A DNA stretch of 64,000 nt from assembly GCF_024498355.1 (NCBI RefSeq), contig NZ_CP101833.1:1159001-1223000 (forward strand), in the 5' to 3' direction. This DNA is from Bacillus pumilus (GTDB lineage Bacteria; Bacillota; Bacilli; Bacillales; Bacillaceae). The position numbers and the translations under genes are program-made. The notes under the pieces were generated by a model. It was given only the letters and a program-made list of their open reading frames with translations. It was not told the DNA's origin and searched no databases. Below are positions 1-8,555 of the stretch, one piece after another (position 1 is the first letter of the stretch; the number at the start of each line of letters is the position of its first letter).

Positions 1-1
1 C

Positions 2-220
2 TGGGCAGGTCTTCGTCCGGCGACAAGCGACCGGCATCCCTATATCGGAAGACACCCGGAAGATGAGCGTATCCTTTTTGCGACGGGACATTACCGGAAT
101 GGCATTTTACTTGCGCCAATTACTGGAGAAATTATTCGAGACCTGATATTAGGCGAGCCTGTCCAAGAGGAATGGCTTCAAGCGTTTCGCATTGGTCGAA
201 AGGAGGCATTGTTCGTATGA
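2..220 (+). CDS. thiO: Glycine oxidase ThiO, C-terminal end (partial)
   Basis: Only the last 72 codons are in the window; the frame is open from the left edge and stops in the ATGA that also starts thiS. The visible part reads WAGLRP...DRHPYIG, then ATGHYRNGILLAP and a TGEIIRDLILG tail, which is the typical C-terminus of D-amino-acid-oxidase-fold flavoenzymes (substrate Arg in RNGILLAP). ThiO oxidises glycine to dehydroglycine, the glycine-derived precursor of the thiamine thiazole ring in Bacillus. Position directly before thiS-thiG-thiF-thiD supports the call. The translational overlap with thiS suggests coupling. Confidence 0.88.
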   Translation, partial: WAGLRPATSDRHPYIGRHPEDERILFATGHYRNGILLAPITGEIIRDLILGEPVQEEWLQAFRIGRKEALFV

Positions 221-420
221 AAATTCAATTGAATGGCAGAGTGGTTGATTTCGATAAAGAGAATGGAACGATCTATGATCTGCTATCAGCCTATCAGCTT
301 GAAAATCGTGTGGTGATCGTCGAAAAGAACCAAGAAGTTATTGATAAAAAAACGTTTCAACAAGTAGAAATTCAACCAAATGACACGATTGAAATCGTTC
401 ACTTTGTAGGAGGAGGATGA
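217..420 (+). CDS. thiS: Sulfur carrier protein ThiS
   Basis: A 67-residue ubiquitin-like protein starting MKIQLNGR and ending in the diagnostic VGGG, whose terminal Gly-Gly is adenylated by ThiF and converted to a thiocarboxylate that donates sulfur to the thiazole. The start at 217 is chosen over an in-frame ATG 45 nt upstream because a near-perfect SD (aaaggagg, 199-206) sits 10 nt before it and it overlaps the thiO stop as ATGA. It lies in a tightly packed operon, 4 nt before thiG. Confidence 0.96.
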   Translation: MKIQLNGRVVDFDKENGTIYDLLSAYQLENRVVIVEKNQEVIDKKTFQQVEIQPNDTIEIVHFVGGG

Positions 421-424
421 CAAA

Positions 425-1192
425 ATGCTACACATTGGCGGAAAAACATTCACATCAAGACTATTACTTGGTACAGGAAAGTATCCATCATTTGAGGTTC
501 AAAAGGAAGCAGTGAACGTATCAGAAGCTGAAATTTTGACCTTTGCTGTGCGAAGAATGAACATTTTTGAAGCATCTCAGCCGAATTTTTTAGAGCAGCT
601 TGATTTATCAAAATATACATTACTTCCAAATACAGCAGGCGCAAGTACAGCGGAAGAAGCGGTGCGTATTGCCCGTTTAGCGAAGGCTTCGGGGCTGTGT
701 GACATGATTAAGGTAGAAGTGATTGGCTGTTCAAGATCCCTTCTGCCAGATCCAGTCGAAACGCTAAAAGCATCTGAAATGCTATTGGAAGAAGGTTTTA
801 TCGTGCTGCCGTATACATCAGATGATGTGGTACTGGCAAGAAAATTAGAAGAAATCGGTGTTCACGCCATCATGCCAGGGGCCTCTCCAATTGGTTCAGG
901 TCAAGGCTTACTAAACCCTCTGAATCTCTCATTTATTATCGAGCAGGCGAAGGTGCCGGTCATTATTGATGCGGGCGTAGGCTCTCCTAAGGATGCGGCT
1001 TATGCGATGGAACTAGGGGCTGACGCTGTATTGCTGAATACTGCTGTGTCTGGTGCAAAGGACCCCGTGAAAATGGCAAAAGCGATGAAGCTGGCCATTG
1101 AATCAGGAAGATTAGGTTTTGAGGCAGGACGTATTCCGTTGAAAAACTATGGTACAGCCAGCAGTCCGCAGGAAGGGATGCCAGCATTTTGA
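425..1192 (+). CDS. thiG: Thiazole synthase ThiG
   Basis: A 255-residue TIM-barrel enzyme that condenses DXP, dehydroglycine and ThiS-thiocarboxylate into the thiazole phosphate of thiamine. Recognisable features are the N-terminal [16 protein letters not shown], the Schiff-base lysine region MIKVEVIG (about residue 96-103), the phosphate-binding [13 protein letters not shown] and the [25 protein letters not shown] stretch, all typical of ThiG and of normal length. An SD (ggaggatg) lies just upstream. The stop overlaps the TTG start of thiF. Confidence 0.97.
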   Translation: MLHIGGKTFTSRLLLGTGKYPSFEVQKEAVNVSEAEILTFAVRRMNIFEASQPNFLEQLDLSKYTLLPNTAGASTAEEAVRIARLAKASGLCDMIKVEVIGCSRSLLPDPVETLKASEMLLEEGFIVLPYTSDDVVLARKLEEIGVHAIMPGASPIGSGQGLLNPLNLSFIIEQAKVPVIIDAGVGSPKDAAYAMELGADAVLLNTAVSGAKDPVKMAKAMKLAIESGRLGFEAGRIPLKNYGTASSPQEGMPAF

Positions 1193-2202
1193 GCACACGT
1201 TATTCACGCCAAGAGCTTTTTCGGCCGATCGGAACAGATGGGCAAGAGCGGCTAAACGCCTCAAAGGCTGTCATTATTGGAGCGGGGGCCCTAGGGACAG
1301 CTAGTGCTGAAATGCTCGTTCGAGCTGGCGTGGGCTCTGTCACCATTTTGGATAGAGATTATATTGAATGGAGCAACCTTCAGCGTCAGCAGCTTTACAC
1401 AGAGCAAGATGTACAAGACAGGCTGCCAAAGGCTGTGGCGGCTGAAAAAAGACTCAAGCAGGTGAACAGTGAAGTCCGTGTAAGAGGAATCGTCATTGAT
1501 GTGACCGCTCAAAATATTGATGAACTCGTCAGCGGGGCTTCGATCATTGTGGATGCAGCGGATAATTTTGAGGTGCGAATGATCGCAAATGATGCGGCCA
1601 TCAAACATCAAATTCCTTTCCTTTATGGAGCCTGTGTAGCCAGCTATGGCATTCAATTCACTGTCATTCCGGGAGAGACGCCGTGTTTACACTGCTTGCT
1701 TGAGCATTTACCTGCACAAGGCATGACATGTGATACAGCTGGTATCATTAGTCCGGTTGTGCAGCAGGTGGCGGCATATCAAGTGGCAGATGCTCTTAAA
1801 TGTTTAACAGGACATCAAGTGACTCCGATATTAAGATCCTTTGATTTATGGACAAATGAACGGTCTGACATTCGGTCCATCTTGTCTTTAAAGAAGGAGC
1901 AATGTCCAAGCTGTGGACTGAAGACATATCCATTTCTCTCATATGACCAGAGAGCGAAGGCAGACGTACTTTGTGGCCGCAATACGGTGCAAATCCGCAG
2001 TGCAGCAGGGACGCCACCGCCTTTACATGAAGTGGCCATTCGGCTAAAGAAAGCAGGAATGGACGTGCTTGAAAATCCGTATTTGCTTTCTTGTCAAAAG
2101 GATGAGTTCAAGCTCGTCTTATTCAAAGATGGCAGGGCGCTTGTACATGGTACAAGTGATATTGTCAAAGCGAGAACCATTTATCATCAATGGATTGGCT
2201 AA
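1189..2202 (+). CDS. thiF: ThiS adenylyltransferase ThiF (E1-like)
   Basis: A 337-residue E1/MoeB-family protein that activates the C-terminal glycine of ThiS with ATP. The Rossmann ATP site [19 protein letters not shown] (residues about 31-49), the R-QQLY and DAADNFEVR segments and two Cys pairs (CLHC near residue 165, CPSCG near 240) forming the structural zinc site are all visible. It starts with TTG, overlapping the thiG stop, which implies translational coupling. The C-terminal 90 residues match the longer Bacillus ThiF/MoeB form with a rhodanese-like remnant or tail. Confidence 0.95.
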   Translation: MSTRYSRQELFRPIGTDGQERLNASKAVIIGAGALGTASAEMLVRAGVGSVTILDRDYIEWSNLQRQQLYTEQDVQDRLPKAVAAEKRLKQVNSEVRVRGIVIDVTAQNIDELVSGASIIVDAADNFEVRMIANDAAIKHQIPFLYGACVASYGIQFTVIPGETPCLHCLLEHLPAQGMTCDTAGIISPVVQQVAAYQVADALKCLTGHQVTPILRSFDLWTNERSDIRSILSLKKEQCPSCGLKTYPFLSYDQRAKADVLCGRNTVQIRSAAGTPPPLHEVAIRLKKAGMDVLENPYLLSCQKDEFKLVLFKDGRALVHGTSDIVKARTIYHQWIG

Positions 2203-2219
2203 TGAGAGGGTGTGATGAA

Positions 2220-3026
2220 ATGACGATTAAAAAGGCATTAACCATCGCGGGTTCTGATTCTGGCGGCGGAGCAGGCATTCAAGCAGATTTGAAAACCTTT
2301 CAGGAGCTCGGGGTGTACGGAATGTCTGCGATCACAGCGATTACAGCGCAAAACACACTTGGTGTTCATGGTATATATCCGCTTTCTATCGAGGCGCTCA
2401 AAAGTCAAATAGATGCAGTGGCAGAAGACTTACTGCCAGATGCCGTCAAAACAGGGATGCTGTGGAGTGCTGAAATGATCAACACAGTCGCTGAAAAAAC
2501 GCTTCAATATCAGATGAAGCTGATTGTAGATCCAGTCATGATTGCAAAAGGCGGGGCTTCTTTATTAAATGAAGATGCTGTCTCTGCAATGAAAACACAC
2601 TTGCTGCCTGTCAGCTATGCAGTAACGCCTAATCTTCCTGAGGCAGAAGTGCTGACAGGGTTACGCATTCAGACAAAAGAGGATCGCTACCTAGCAGCAG
2701 AACGTCTTTATGAGCTCGGCACGAAATACGTGGTGATCAAAGGTGGACACGGTCCATCTGACGGCCTGATCACAGACCTGTTGTATGATGGAAAAGGCTT
2801 TATTGAAGTCACAAATGAACATATTGATACACCACATACACATGGCACAGGCTGTACTTTTGCAGCGGCATTAACAGCGGAAATAGCCAAAGGATGTCCC
2901 ATGAAGGAAGCCTTTGAAACAGCAGAAACCTTTGTCCATGAAGCCATCAAATATCCTTTGCATATTGGCGCTGGTCACGGGCCTACCAACCATTTTGCTT
3001 ATCAGCAAAACAGGATCAAAGGATAA
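2220..3026 (+). CDS. thiD: Hydroxymethylpyrimidine kinase / HMP-phosphate kinase ThiD
   Basis: A 268-residue ribokinase-fold enzyme that phosphorylates HMP and HMP-P in the pyrimidine branch of thiamine synthesis. Motifs: the N-terminal TIAGSDSGGGAGIQADLKTF, VDPVMIAKGG, TPNLPEAEVLTG, VIKGGHG and the catalytic anion hole DTPHTHGTGCTFAAA. The start at 2220 is preferred to an in-frame codon 30 nt upstream because it has an SD (gagagggtg) and the protein then begins exactly at the conserved first strand. It is the last gene of the thi operon; no THI-box is seen because the operon promoter is outside the window. Confidence 0.95.
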   Translation: MTIKKALTIAGSDSGGGAGIQADLKTFQELGVYGMSAITAITAQNTLGVHGIYPLSIEALKSQIDAVAEDLLPDAVKTGMLWSAEMINTVAEKTLQYQMKLIVDPVMIAKGGASLLNEDAVSAMKTHLLPVSYAVTPNLPEAEVLTGLRIQTKEDRYLAAERLYELGTKYVVIKGGHGPSDGLITDLLYDGKGFIEVTNEHIDTPHTHGTGCTFAAALTAEIAKGCPMKEAFETAETFVHEAIKYPLHIGAGHGPTNHFAYQQNRIKG

Positions 3027-3031
3027 AAATT

Positions 3032-3059
3032 AGACCGTCTTCACTTGTGGGGACGGTCT
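3032..3059 (+). terminator. Hairpin after thiD
   Basis: An 8-bp perfect stem (agaccgtc / gacggtct) begins 6 nt after the thiD stop. There is no T-run after it, so it may end the thi transcript weakly or protect its 3' end. Confidence 0.5.
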
Positions 3060-3224
3060 CAGTGTGTAGACAAACCCTCGCATTCTTTGTCAGTCCTGCG
3101 TGCTGGTGCTCACAAATGTCAAATTCGCTCCATGCCAGTACTCGTCCTTCCTAGACTTTAAGGGCTTTCAATCACGCTGAAAAGAAGACAAAGGGCTAAA
3201 AAGAAACTTTCTTTCATCGGAAAT

Positions 3225-3270
3225 TGTCAATATCTTATGATCTGTGATAATATTATGATCAGGTACTAAT
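3225..3270 (+). promoter_or_regulatory. fabI promoter with FapR operator
   Basis: A sigma-A promoter TTGTCA (3225-3230) with 17 bp to TAATAT (3248-3253). Immediately over the likely start site lies 3252-3270, whose reverse complement reads ATTAGTACCTGATCATAAT. That matches the FapR consensus ATTAGTACCT-N-TACTAAT family of malonyl-CoA-responsive fatty-acid operators. The location in front of fabI is where FapR acts in B. subtilis. Confidence 0.82.
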
Positions 3271-3305
3271 ACTATGTCTTGAAAAAATAGGAGGCTTTAA
3301 TACAT

Positions 3306-4082
3306 ATGAACTTTTCTTTAGAAGGCCGTAATATTGTGGTGATGGGTGTTGCCAATAAACGAAGCATTGCGTGGGGGATTGCTCGCTCACTTCACGAAGC
3401 AGGAGCACGTTTGATTTTTACTTACGTTGGAGACCGTCTTGCTGAATCTGTAAAAGAGCTTGCAAGCACACTTGAGCGTGATGATTCAATTATTCTTCCT
3501 TGTGATGTGACAAGTGATGAAGAAATTGAAAAATGCTTTGCAACAATTAAAGAAAAAGTACAAGTGATTCATGGTGTTGCGCATGCGATTGCATTTGCAA
3601 ACAAGGAAGAGCTTGTCGGTGAATATTTGAACACGAACCGTGAAGGTTTTCTTTTGGCGCACAACATTAGTGCATACTCATTAACAGCAGTAGCAAAAGC
3701 TGCACGTCCATTGATGACAGAGGGCGGAAGCATTGTGACGCTTACATACCTAGGCGGTGAGCGCGTTGTATCTAACTACAATGTTATGGGTGTAGCGAAA
3801 GCAGCACTTGAAGCAAGTGTGAAATATTTAGCAGCTGATCTAGGAGCAGAAGGTATCCGTGTGAACAGTATTTCTGCTGGCCCAATTCGTACTCTATCTG
3901 CAAAAGGAATCAGCGGCTTTAATACGATCCTGAAGGATATTGAAGAGCGTGCACCGCTTCGCCGTACAACAACTCCTGAAGAAGTTGGCGATACAGCATT
4001 ATTCTTATTCAGTGATCTATCTCGCGGCATGACAGGTGAGAATCTTCATGTTGATTCTGGCTTCCATATCATTGCCCGCTAA
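3306..4082 (+). CDS. fabI: Enoyl-[acyl-carrier-protein] reductase FabI
   Basis: A 258-residue SDR-fold enzyme catalysing the last step of each fatty-acid elongation cycle (NADH-dependent reduction of enoyl-ACP). Signature features are VMGVANKRSIAWGIARSL at the nucleotide site, the YxxxxxxK active site seen as YNVMGVAKAALEAS, SAGPIRTLSAKGI in the substrate loop and the C-terminal GENLHVDSGFHI. Length is typical. The SD is aggaggc at 3289-3295. It is monocistronic, with its own FapR-type promoter and terminator. FabI is the target of triclosan and isoniazid-like inhibitors. Confidence 0.97.
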   Translation: MNFSLEGRNIVVMGVANKRSIAWGIARSLHEAGARLIFTYVGDRLAESVKELASTLERDDSIILPCDVTSDEEIEKCFATIKEKVQVIHGVAHAIAFANKEELVGEYLNTNREGFLLAHNISAYSLTAVAKAARPLMTEGGSIVTLTYLGGERVVSNYNVMGVAKAALEASVKYLAADLGAEGIRVNSISAGPIRTLSAKGISGFNTILKDIEERAPLRRTTTPEEVGDTALFLFSDLSRGMTGENLHVDSGFHIIAR

Positions 4083-4098
4083 GCGAATAAATGACTTG

Positions 4099-4131
4099 CA
4101 GCATACCAATGACTGGTATGCTGTTTTTTTA
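4099..4131 (+). terminator. fabI rho-independent terminator
   Basis: A 10-bp stem (cagcatacca / tggtatgctg) with a 5-nt loop, followed by a run of seven T. Confidence 0.93.
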
Positions 4132-4196
4132 TTTTTCTTCTGATTTGAAGCATCCGTTCATATATATAAGGAATGAATCATTCGGGAGGGATCAGT

Positions 4197-4772
4197 ATGT
4201 CAAATAAAGGTGATGAGAATCAAAAGCCGCTTATGTATATTGTTCAGCCGAGCTATGATGAATCAAAGCCGGCCATGCAAGATATGGTGAGAAAGCGAAA
4301 GAAGTCAGAAAAACCGTCAGAAAACAAAAAAAGCGCTAAAGAACCGATCGAAGAAAGCGAACAGGAACCTGTATCACAGGAAGTAGAGCAAAAAAAAGAA
4401 GAAGAGCCGCCTGCACTTCAGCAAGAACAAGAGAGCACAGAAGAAGCAGAGCTTATACAAGAACGAGAGCCCCTGAAAGAAGAGGAAAAGCAGCCAGAAG
4501 GCGTATTTCATGAAACAAAAGAAGAACCAAGAAGAAAACGAGTGAAAAAGCCTTTAAGTCAAATGAACATTGACGAGAAGGTCGATTTTCTGACAAGTCT
4601 GCCTCATAATATGCCAAGAGCACTTTGCCTTGTCGAAGCCGATGGTAAAACATACAGAGGGATTATCATGGATAGAGAAGAAAATACGGTGATCATTCGT
4701 ACTGCAGGCGGCGGAAATCCAGTCGAATTGGCGATTGATGAGATCTCCTCGATTCATCCGCTTGGTTTTTAA
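4197..4772 (+). CDS. cotO: Spore coat protein CotO
   Basis: A 191-residue coat morphogenetic protein. The N-terminus contains the PLMYIVQPSYDE segment, the middle (about residues 30-120) is a Lys/Glu/Gln-rich low-complexity linker, and the C-terminus carries the conserved CotO domain (PLSQMNIDEKVDFLTSLP, then CLVEADGKTYRGIIMDREENTVIIRTAGG). In B. subtilis CotO assembles the outer coat and lies between fabI and cotZ, exactly as here. The start at 4197 is chosen because of the gggaggg SD at 4184-4190; an in-frame ATG 24 nt upstream lacks one. Confidence 0.9.
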   Translation: MSNKGDENQKPLMYIVQPSYDESKPAMQDMVRKRKKSEKPSENKKSAKEPIEESEQEPVSQEVEQKKEEEPPALQQEQESTEEAELIQEREPLKEEEKQPEGVFHETKEEPRRKRVKKPLSQMNIDEKVDFLTSLPHNMPRALCLVEADGKTYRGIIMDREENTVIIRTAGGGNPVELAIDEISSIHPLGF

Positions 4773-4780
4773 TGAATATG

Positions 4781-4807
4781 AAAAAAGTCCCATTTAGGGA
4801 CTTTTTT
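4781..4807. terminator. Bidirectional terminator between cotO and cotZ
   Basis: An A-run, an 11-bp stem (aaaaagtccc / gggacttttt) and a T-run between two convergent genes, so it can serve both strands. Confidence 0.92.
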
Positions 4808-4809
4808 TG

Positions 4810-5253
4810 TTAGCAGCTACGGTTGATGAGTCGTGGATTTAAGCACTCGATTGCGCAGAAGCAGTCAAGATCCACTTCGATGCAATACTTCGATTTTTCC
4901 AATCGGAACACATCACATACGGAATCTTTATCTGTAAAATCTAAAATATGACGGTCTTTGTCAAATGCAATAAGCAAGCTGAGTGTTGCGCAGTGATCAG
5001 AGATGTGTTCGACTCTGAAAAATGCAGTGCTGAAGCAAGGTCCTGCATCTACTTCTCCGACGTTTCCGAATGCGACAAATGGTTTTGATTTGGATGTAAA
5101 TAGAACAAACGGGACAGTGTCACCTAATGAATGTGATGGAGAAAGGAGATTGCTGTAACAGCTAGTCGGGCAATCTTCTTCGACGGCATTTTGTAAGTCA
5201 TTAATGTTTTCAACAGCCTCTGCTACACAGTTCCATGAATGTTTGCGGCTCAT
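4810..5253 (-). CDS. cotZ: Spore crust protein CotZ
   Basis: A 147-residue cysteine-rich protein of the spore crust, the outermost Bacillus spore layer. The sequence [29 protein letters not shown], then FTDKDSVCDVFRLEKSKYCIEVDLDCFCAI and CLNPRLINR is the CotZ/CotY family signature. The start is set at MSRKHSWNC because ggaggg lies 7 nt upstream and B. subtilis CotZ begins at the same point. A longer frame runs 18 codons upstream without an SD. CotZ and CotY co-assemble into the disulfide-stabilised crust lattice. Confidence 0.94.
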   Translation of the reverse strand: MSRKHSWNCVAEAVENINDLQNAVEEDCPTSCYSNLLSPSHSLGDTVPFVLFTSKSKPFVAFGNVGEVDAGPCFSTAFFRVEHISDHCATLSLLIAFDKDRHILDFTDKDSVCDVFRLEKSKYCIEVDLDCFCAIECLNPRLINRSC

Positions 5254-5463
5254 ATTCAACCCTCCTATACAAGGAATTTTGTTTGAGTATTTGAGCACTG
5301 TCATCATCTACAAGCGATATGTTGTGTTGCGCCGGTTGAAGCCTTTTGGTTCAATCAATGCGGAAGCGGCAGCTTTTTTGCTGACTGCTCCGCATGATTG
5401 GTTGTCATTCGTAAGGAAGGGGATGCTTCGACTCATGACAAGTTAGGTCAACGGACGATTTGT

Positions 5464-5955
5464 TTAGCTGTGGTGATGATGTTTTTTATCTTTCGTTGGC
5501 ATGACTCTGTCTACAAGTTCTGGGTTTAAACATTGGATCGCGCAGAAGCAGTTCAAATCAACCTCGATACAAAAGTCCGTTTTTTCTAAACCAAAGAAGT
5601 CAGGGTCACAAGGGTGACACACGCTCAGCGTATGTCCGTGTACATCAACAGGTCTTAATACAGATAATGTGGCACAGCAGTCATTTAATTTTTCAACCCG
5701 GAAGAAGATGGATTCGAAGCATTGGCAATCGTCAACAAATCCTCCAATGTTTCCGAAAGTAGAGAACAATCCGCCCTTTTTATCAAAAAGTAAAAACGGA
5801 ATTGTATCTTTTCCAGAAACTGTCGGGCTTAATAAATTACTGTAGCAGCTCGTAGGACATTTATCTTCTACAGCTTCCTGCTCTGCTAAAATCTTATCAA
5901 CCGCATCGCATACACAGTTTTCATCATGTCGGCCATGGTGTTTTCCGCAGCTCAT
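5464..5955 (-). CDS. cotY: Spore crust protein CotY
   Basis: A 163-residue paralogue of CotZ. Family features: [10 protein letters not shown] at the N-terminus, [37 protein letters not shown], then [38 protein letters not shown] and a His-rich tail. Start chosen at the ATG 10 nt after aaggag, matching the family start; the frame extends 7 codons further without an SD. CotY is the main lattice-forming crust protein in B. subtilis. About 210 bp separate it from cotZ, room for a cotZ promoter, but none is convincing. Confidence 0.95.
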   Translation of the reverse strand: MSCGKHHGRHDENCVCDAVDKILAEQEAVEDKCPTSCYSNLLSPTVSGKDTIPFLLFDKKGGLFSTFGNIGGFVDDCQCFESIFFRVEKLNDCCATLSVLRPVDVHGHTLSVCHPCDPDFFGLEKTDFCIEVDLNCFCAIQCLNPELVDRVMPTKDKKHHHHS

Positions 5956-6070
5956 GGATTTCAGCTCCTTTAACAAGGTATTTGACTTTAGTCCTTAACA
6001 ACATATGTATGCGCCCTCTAGTTGGTGTGGGTAAATGACTAATTATATTTGATGTATTTTTAATAAAAAG

Positions 6071-6097
6071 AAAAGCAGAGCTTTTCGCTCTGCTTTT
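6071..6097 (-). terminator. cotX terminator
   Basis: An 11-bp perfect stem (aaaagcagagc / gctctgctttt) just after the cotX stop on the minus strand, followed there by T-rich sequence. Confidence 0.9.
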
Positions 6098-6102
6098 GTA
6101 CA

Positions 6103-6582
6103 TTAGAGGATACCAATTGCAACGATTGTCGCAACAAGTGTCTGAGTAAGTGTTTGGATTGCGATCGAGATGTCTGCATCGATTGTAGATACTGTAACGT
6201 TTCTTGAATTTTCGATGACAAGTTTTTGACGGTTTGTTTGTTTGTGAGTAGCGGCTTGCAAGAGATCTTGAGTAACGCGGTCAGCCAAATCACCATCAGC
6301 GATTGAGATGTTTGTAATTGTGATAATCGCTGTTTGAACAGCTACTTGGATAGATGCTGCAACTTGTGCGTCAACAGAAGATACGTTAATGTCACATGAG
6401 TCTCTGACGATAATGACTTCCTCAGATGTCTGCTTTGTTACACTCACTTGATCAAAGTCTTGTAAGACGTCTTCGTCATTATAATAGTGGCCGTCACAAA
6501 CAGCTTTTCTTTCGTAGTTGTAATCGCCGTGGTGTGTACAGTTACGATCTAGAGCGACCCAAGAGTATGGTTTAGAATCCAT
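6103..6582 (-). CDS. cotX: Spore crust protein CotX
   Basis: A 159-residue protein with two copies of the CotX/CotV fold visible as internal similarity: INVSSVDAQVAASIQVAVQTAIITIT (about residues 65-90) and VTVSTIDADISIAIQTLTQTLVATI (about 130-155). The N-terminus YSWVALDRNC is typical. CotX is an insoluble-fraction crust protein. The SD (ggaggaaaagaa) precedes the ATG. Upstream, AC-17 bp-CATTTAATA on the minus strand resembles a sigma-K promoter with one spacing deviation. Confidence 0.93.
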   Translation of the reverse strand: MDSKPYSWVALDRNCTHHGDYNYERKAVCDGHYYNDEDVLQDFDQVSVTKQTSEEVIIVRDSCDINVSSVDAQVAASIQVAVQTAIITITNISIADGDLADRVTQDLLQAATHKQTNRQKLVIENSRNVTVSTIDADISIAIQTLTQTLVATIVAIGIL

Positions 6583-6670
6583 TTCTTTTCCTCCTTCCGT
6601 TTACTTTATTAAATGCTGGAATGAACTGTTTTGTCTCGGGCATTTACCCTAGCAGGCAACCCATTTTTAT

Positions 6671-7006
6671 TTAATCGTTGTTACGCTGCGCATCACGGCG
6701 CTGCTGAATACGATTTCGAAGCGAATTTCGTTTTGGGCGCACTTGTGATTCAGGCTCGACTTCTTCAAGATGTTTTGCTGCTTCAGCCTGCCTTTTTTTC
6801 TCCTGCTGCTGTTCTACGAAATCATTCGCCTTCTTTTGTAGGTCCTCAACTAATTTCAGAATCATTCTTCTCTGATCATCTGAGATATTTGCTTTCTGAT
6901 CATCGGTGATATTGTTTTTGTTTAAAATATCACTCACAAGAAGGCTTGTTAATGGATCAACATCAGTATTGATTTGAAAATCCTTTTTTTCGTTCTCTTC
7001 AGCCAC
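6671..7006 (-). CDS. cotW: Spore crust protein CotW
   Basis: A 111-residue highly charged, probably helical/coiled-coil protein: VDPLTSLLVSDILNKNNITDDQK, then DDQRRMILKLVEDLQKKANDFVEQQQEKKRQAEAA and a basic RNRIQQRRD tail. This pattern and the position between cotV and cotX match CotW, which in B. subtilis supports CotX/V placement in the crust. The start is read as GTG at 7006 because gaggtg lies 8 nt upstream; the frame continues 16 codons further without a usable SD. Confidence 0.85.
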   Translation of the reverse strand: MAEENEKKDFQINTDVDPLTSLLVSDILNKNNITDDQKANISDDQRRMILKLVEDLQKKANDFVEQQQEKKRQAEAAKHLEEVEPESQVRPKRNSLRNRIQQRRDAQRNND

Positions 7007-7050
7007 GATTATTTCACCTCTTTCATACGTAATGTTAGAAAAAGAAAGGG

Positions 7051-7437
7051 TCAAAGAATGCCGGCTTCAACTAAGAGTACATTCAGTGTTTGAGTGAGAA
7101 TTTGTACGGAGTTTAGAATGGATGCATCAGATAATGTAATCGTGACGTTATAGCAGTTGATGATTTGAATCACAGTTTTCTTTTGGACTGTCACTTGTTG
7201 TGTGGATAAAAGCTGCTCTGTGATGTCTGTAGCCAATTCATCGTCTGGTACAAGAATTTGAATTAAAAGAGTAATGATTGTCGTTACGGTCGCTTGAAGG
7301 GAGAGTGCAGCTGTTACATCTGTTTTATGAATCGTGACATTTTCAGAATCCTTGATTTCGATGAAATCATCATAATTGCTGATTAATTCGTTTAACAGTT
7401 GTGTGTATAATAAATCAGCACTTTCTTCAATAGACAA
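7051..7437 (-). CDS. cotV: Spore crust protein CotV
   Basis: A 128-residue CotX/CotV-fold protein: ENVTIHKTDVTAALSLQATVTTIITLLIQ and VIQIINCYNVTITLSDASILNSVQILTQTLNVLL are the two family halves. The start is read as TTG at 7437 (protein MSIEESADLL) because the ggag SD is 8 nt upstream; a GTG three codons earlier overlaps that SD. The resulting length equals the usual CotV length. It is first in a cotV-cotW-cotX transcription order. Confidence 0.9.
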   Translation of the reverse strand: MSIEESADLLYTQLLNELISNYDDFIEIKDSENVTIHKTDVTAALSLQATVTTIITLLIQILVPDDELATDITEQLLSTQQVTVQKKTVIQIINCYNVTITLSDASILNSVQILTQTLNVLLVEAGIL

Positions 7438-7625
7438 TACTTTCACTCCTTTCTTATCTATACATTATTTAATGCAGAAGAGGCTCAAGGTGGAATCGGA
7501 AAGCGTGAAAAAGTACAACCCAATTTTATTTCCGCTCGATTCATCATGGCGGTCTTTCTTTTTGCATATATAAAGAAAGGACGGAAAAAGAAGAAAGAAG
7601 GAGGTGGAGGTTCCTGAGTGGTGCT

Positions 7626-7964
7626 TTGTCATTTGCTATATTTGCCCTCGCATCCTTTAGACTGACGAGGCTGATTGTGTTTGATACCATTACTGCCCCT
7701 TTCCGCCGTCTATTTCATGAAGAACAGGAAGAGGTAAACGAACAAGGTGAGGTCGAGACATATATCATCATCAAAGGAAAAGGACTGCGGTCTTGGGTAG
7801 GAGAGCTGTTAAGCTGCTATTGGTGTACTGGCATGTGGTGCACTGCTGCTTTACTTGTGATATACATACTTTTTCCTGTCATCAGCATGTGGCTAAATTT
7901 ACTATTAGCGATTGCCGCAGCAGCAGGCATGATTGAAGCGGTCGTGTCGAAGCTTGTGAAATAA
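7626..7964 (+). CDS. yjcA: Sporulation membrane protein YjcA (DUF1360)
   Basis: About 112 residues: an N-terminal ASFRLTRLIVFDTI stretch, a linker (RRLFHEEQEEVNEQGE), the motif LLSCYWCTGMWC (three cysteines, conserved in DUF1360) and two C-terminal membrane segments (AALLVIYILFPVISMWLNLLLAIAAAAG). DUF1360 proteins are made in sporulation; biochemical role unknown. The start is uncertain: TTG at 7626 lies 18 nt or more from the strong SD (ggaggtgg, 7600-7607), whereas the in-frame CTG at 7614 has ideal spacing, so translation may begin there. Neighbouring genes are all spore genes. Confidence 0.82.
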   Translation: MSFAIFALASFRLTRLIVFDTITAPFRRLFHEEQEEVNEQGEVETYIIIKGKGLRSWVGELLSCYWCTGMWCTAALLVIYILFPVISMWLNLLLAIAAAAGMIEAVVSKLVK

Positions 7965-7981
7965 ACAGGCATTCTGATCAG

Positions 7982-8008
7982 ACACGCTTAAAAAAAATGC
8001 ATATACTA
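7982..8008 (+). promoter_or_regulatory. Sigma-K-type promoter
   Basis: AC (7982-7983), 16 bp, then CATATACTA (8000-8008), matching the sigma-K consensus AC-N16/17-CATANNNTA, 27 nt before the start of the next small gene. Confidence 0.75.
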
Positions 8009-8035
8009 ACATGGAATAGGAAAGGAAGGGTTGCG

Positions 8036-8164
8036 ATGAAACCAACTGAAACGCCGTCACATATGCTTCAAGGTTATCCAGCGCAGTCAAATCAACAATC
8101 TGTTCATACGAAGAAAATCAAGAAGACTGGCTGCGGCTGTGGAAAGAAAAAGAAATATCAATAG
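8036..8164 (+). CDS. Small probable spore protein ending CGCGKKKKYQ
   Basis: A 42-residue ORF with a good SD (aaggaaggg, 5 nt before ATG), a sigma-K promoter in front and a terminator behind. The composition is Pro/Gln/Ser-rich at the N-terminus (MKPTETPSHMLQGYPAQ) with a basic C-terminus KKTGCGCGKKKKYQ. The two cysteines in CGCG could form coat cross-links or bind metal; that is inference. I do not recognise a named family. Position between yjcA and spoVIF and the mother-cell promoter argue for a spore coat or cortex component. Confidence 0.72.
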   Translation: MKPTETPSHMLQGYPAQSNQQSVHTKKIKKTGCGCGKKKKYQ

Positions 8165-8175
8165 TAGCAAAAACA

Positions 8176-8200
8176 AAAGCCGGATTTATCCGGTTTTTTT
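8176..8200 (+). terminator. Terminator
   Basis: Short CCGGA/TCCGG stem with a TTTA loop and eight T directly after the 42-residue gene. Confidence 0.88.
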
Positions 8201-8249
8201 GTTGCCTTTTTTTGAGTTCTGCATATGAAAGAGAGAAGGGGTGACTAGA

Positions 8250-8471
8250 ATGGACGCATTCGAACAATTAATCGGCTCTTTGTTCACTAAACCGCATGAT
8301 GGGAAAGAACAAGCGCACGAAAAGGTTGAAATGGATCTAGCTGATAAAGCGAATGATCTTGAGCAGCACTTAAAGGTATTTGGCGACAAGATGGATGCTT
8401 TTGCAAAGGAAACAGAGGCATTCATGATGCGTCATGGAGACACGGCTTACGTATTTAAACAGCAAAAATAA
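8250..8471 (+). CDS. Conserved-looking small helical protein, unknown function
   Basis: A 73-residue acidic, probably all-helical protein (MDAFEQLIGSLFTKPHDGKEQ..., with ADKANDLEQHLKVFGDKMDAFAKETEAFMM in the middle). The SD aaggggtg is 6 nt before the ATG at 8250; an in-frame GTG at 8241 overlaps that SD and is less likely. It lies inside the yjcA-spoVIF sporulation block with an upstream CATATGAAA element that half-fits a sigma-K -10, but no clear -35. I do not recognise a family name. Confidence 0.7.
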   Translation: MDAFEQLIGSLFTKPHDGKEQAHEKVEMDLADKANDLEQHLKVFGDKMDAFAKETEAFMMRHGDTAYVFKQQK

Positions 8472-8502
8472 AATTTCCGCACTTTTTTATGTGATCGTCC
8501 AA

Positions 8503-8529
8503 ACCATTTCTTGTTTTTTTCATATTTTG
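8503..8529 (+). promoter_or_regulatory. Sigma-K-type promoter of the YjcZ-like gene
   Basis: AC (8503-8504), 16 bp, CATATTTTG (8521-8529), close to AC-N16-CATANNNTA and 27 nt before the start codon, the same spacing as the 8036 gene. Confidence 0.68.
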
Positions 8530-8555
8530 TAATGGAGTAGAGGAGGTGCTTAAAT

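Noticed and set aside
5204..5446. 80-codon plus-strand ORF over the cotZ start
   Set aside because: It overlaps cotZ codons and the intergenic region without an SD; the opposite-strand cotZ is certain.
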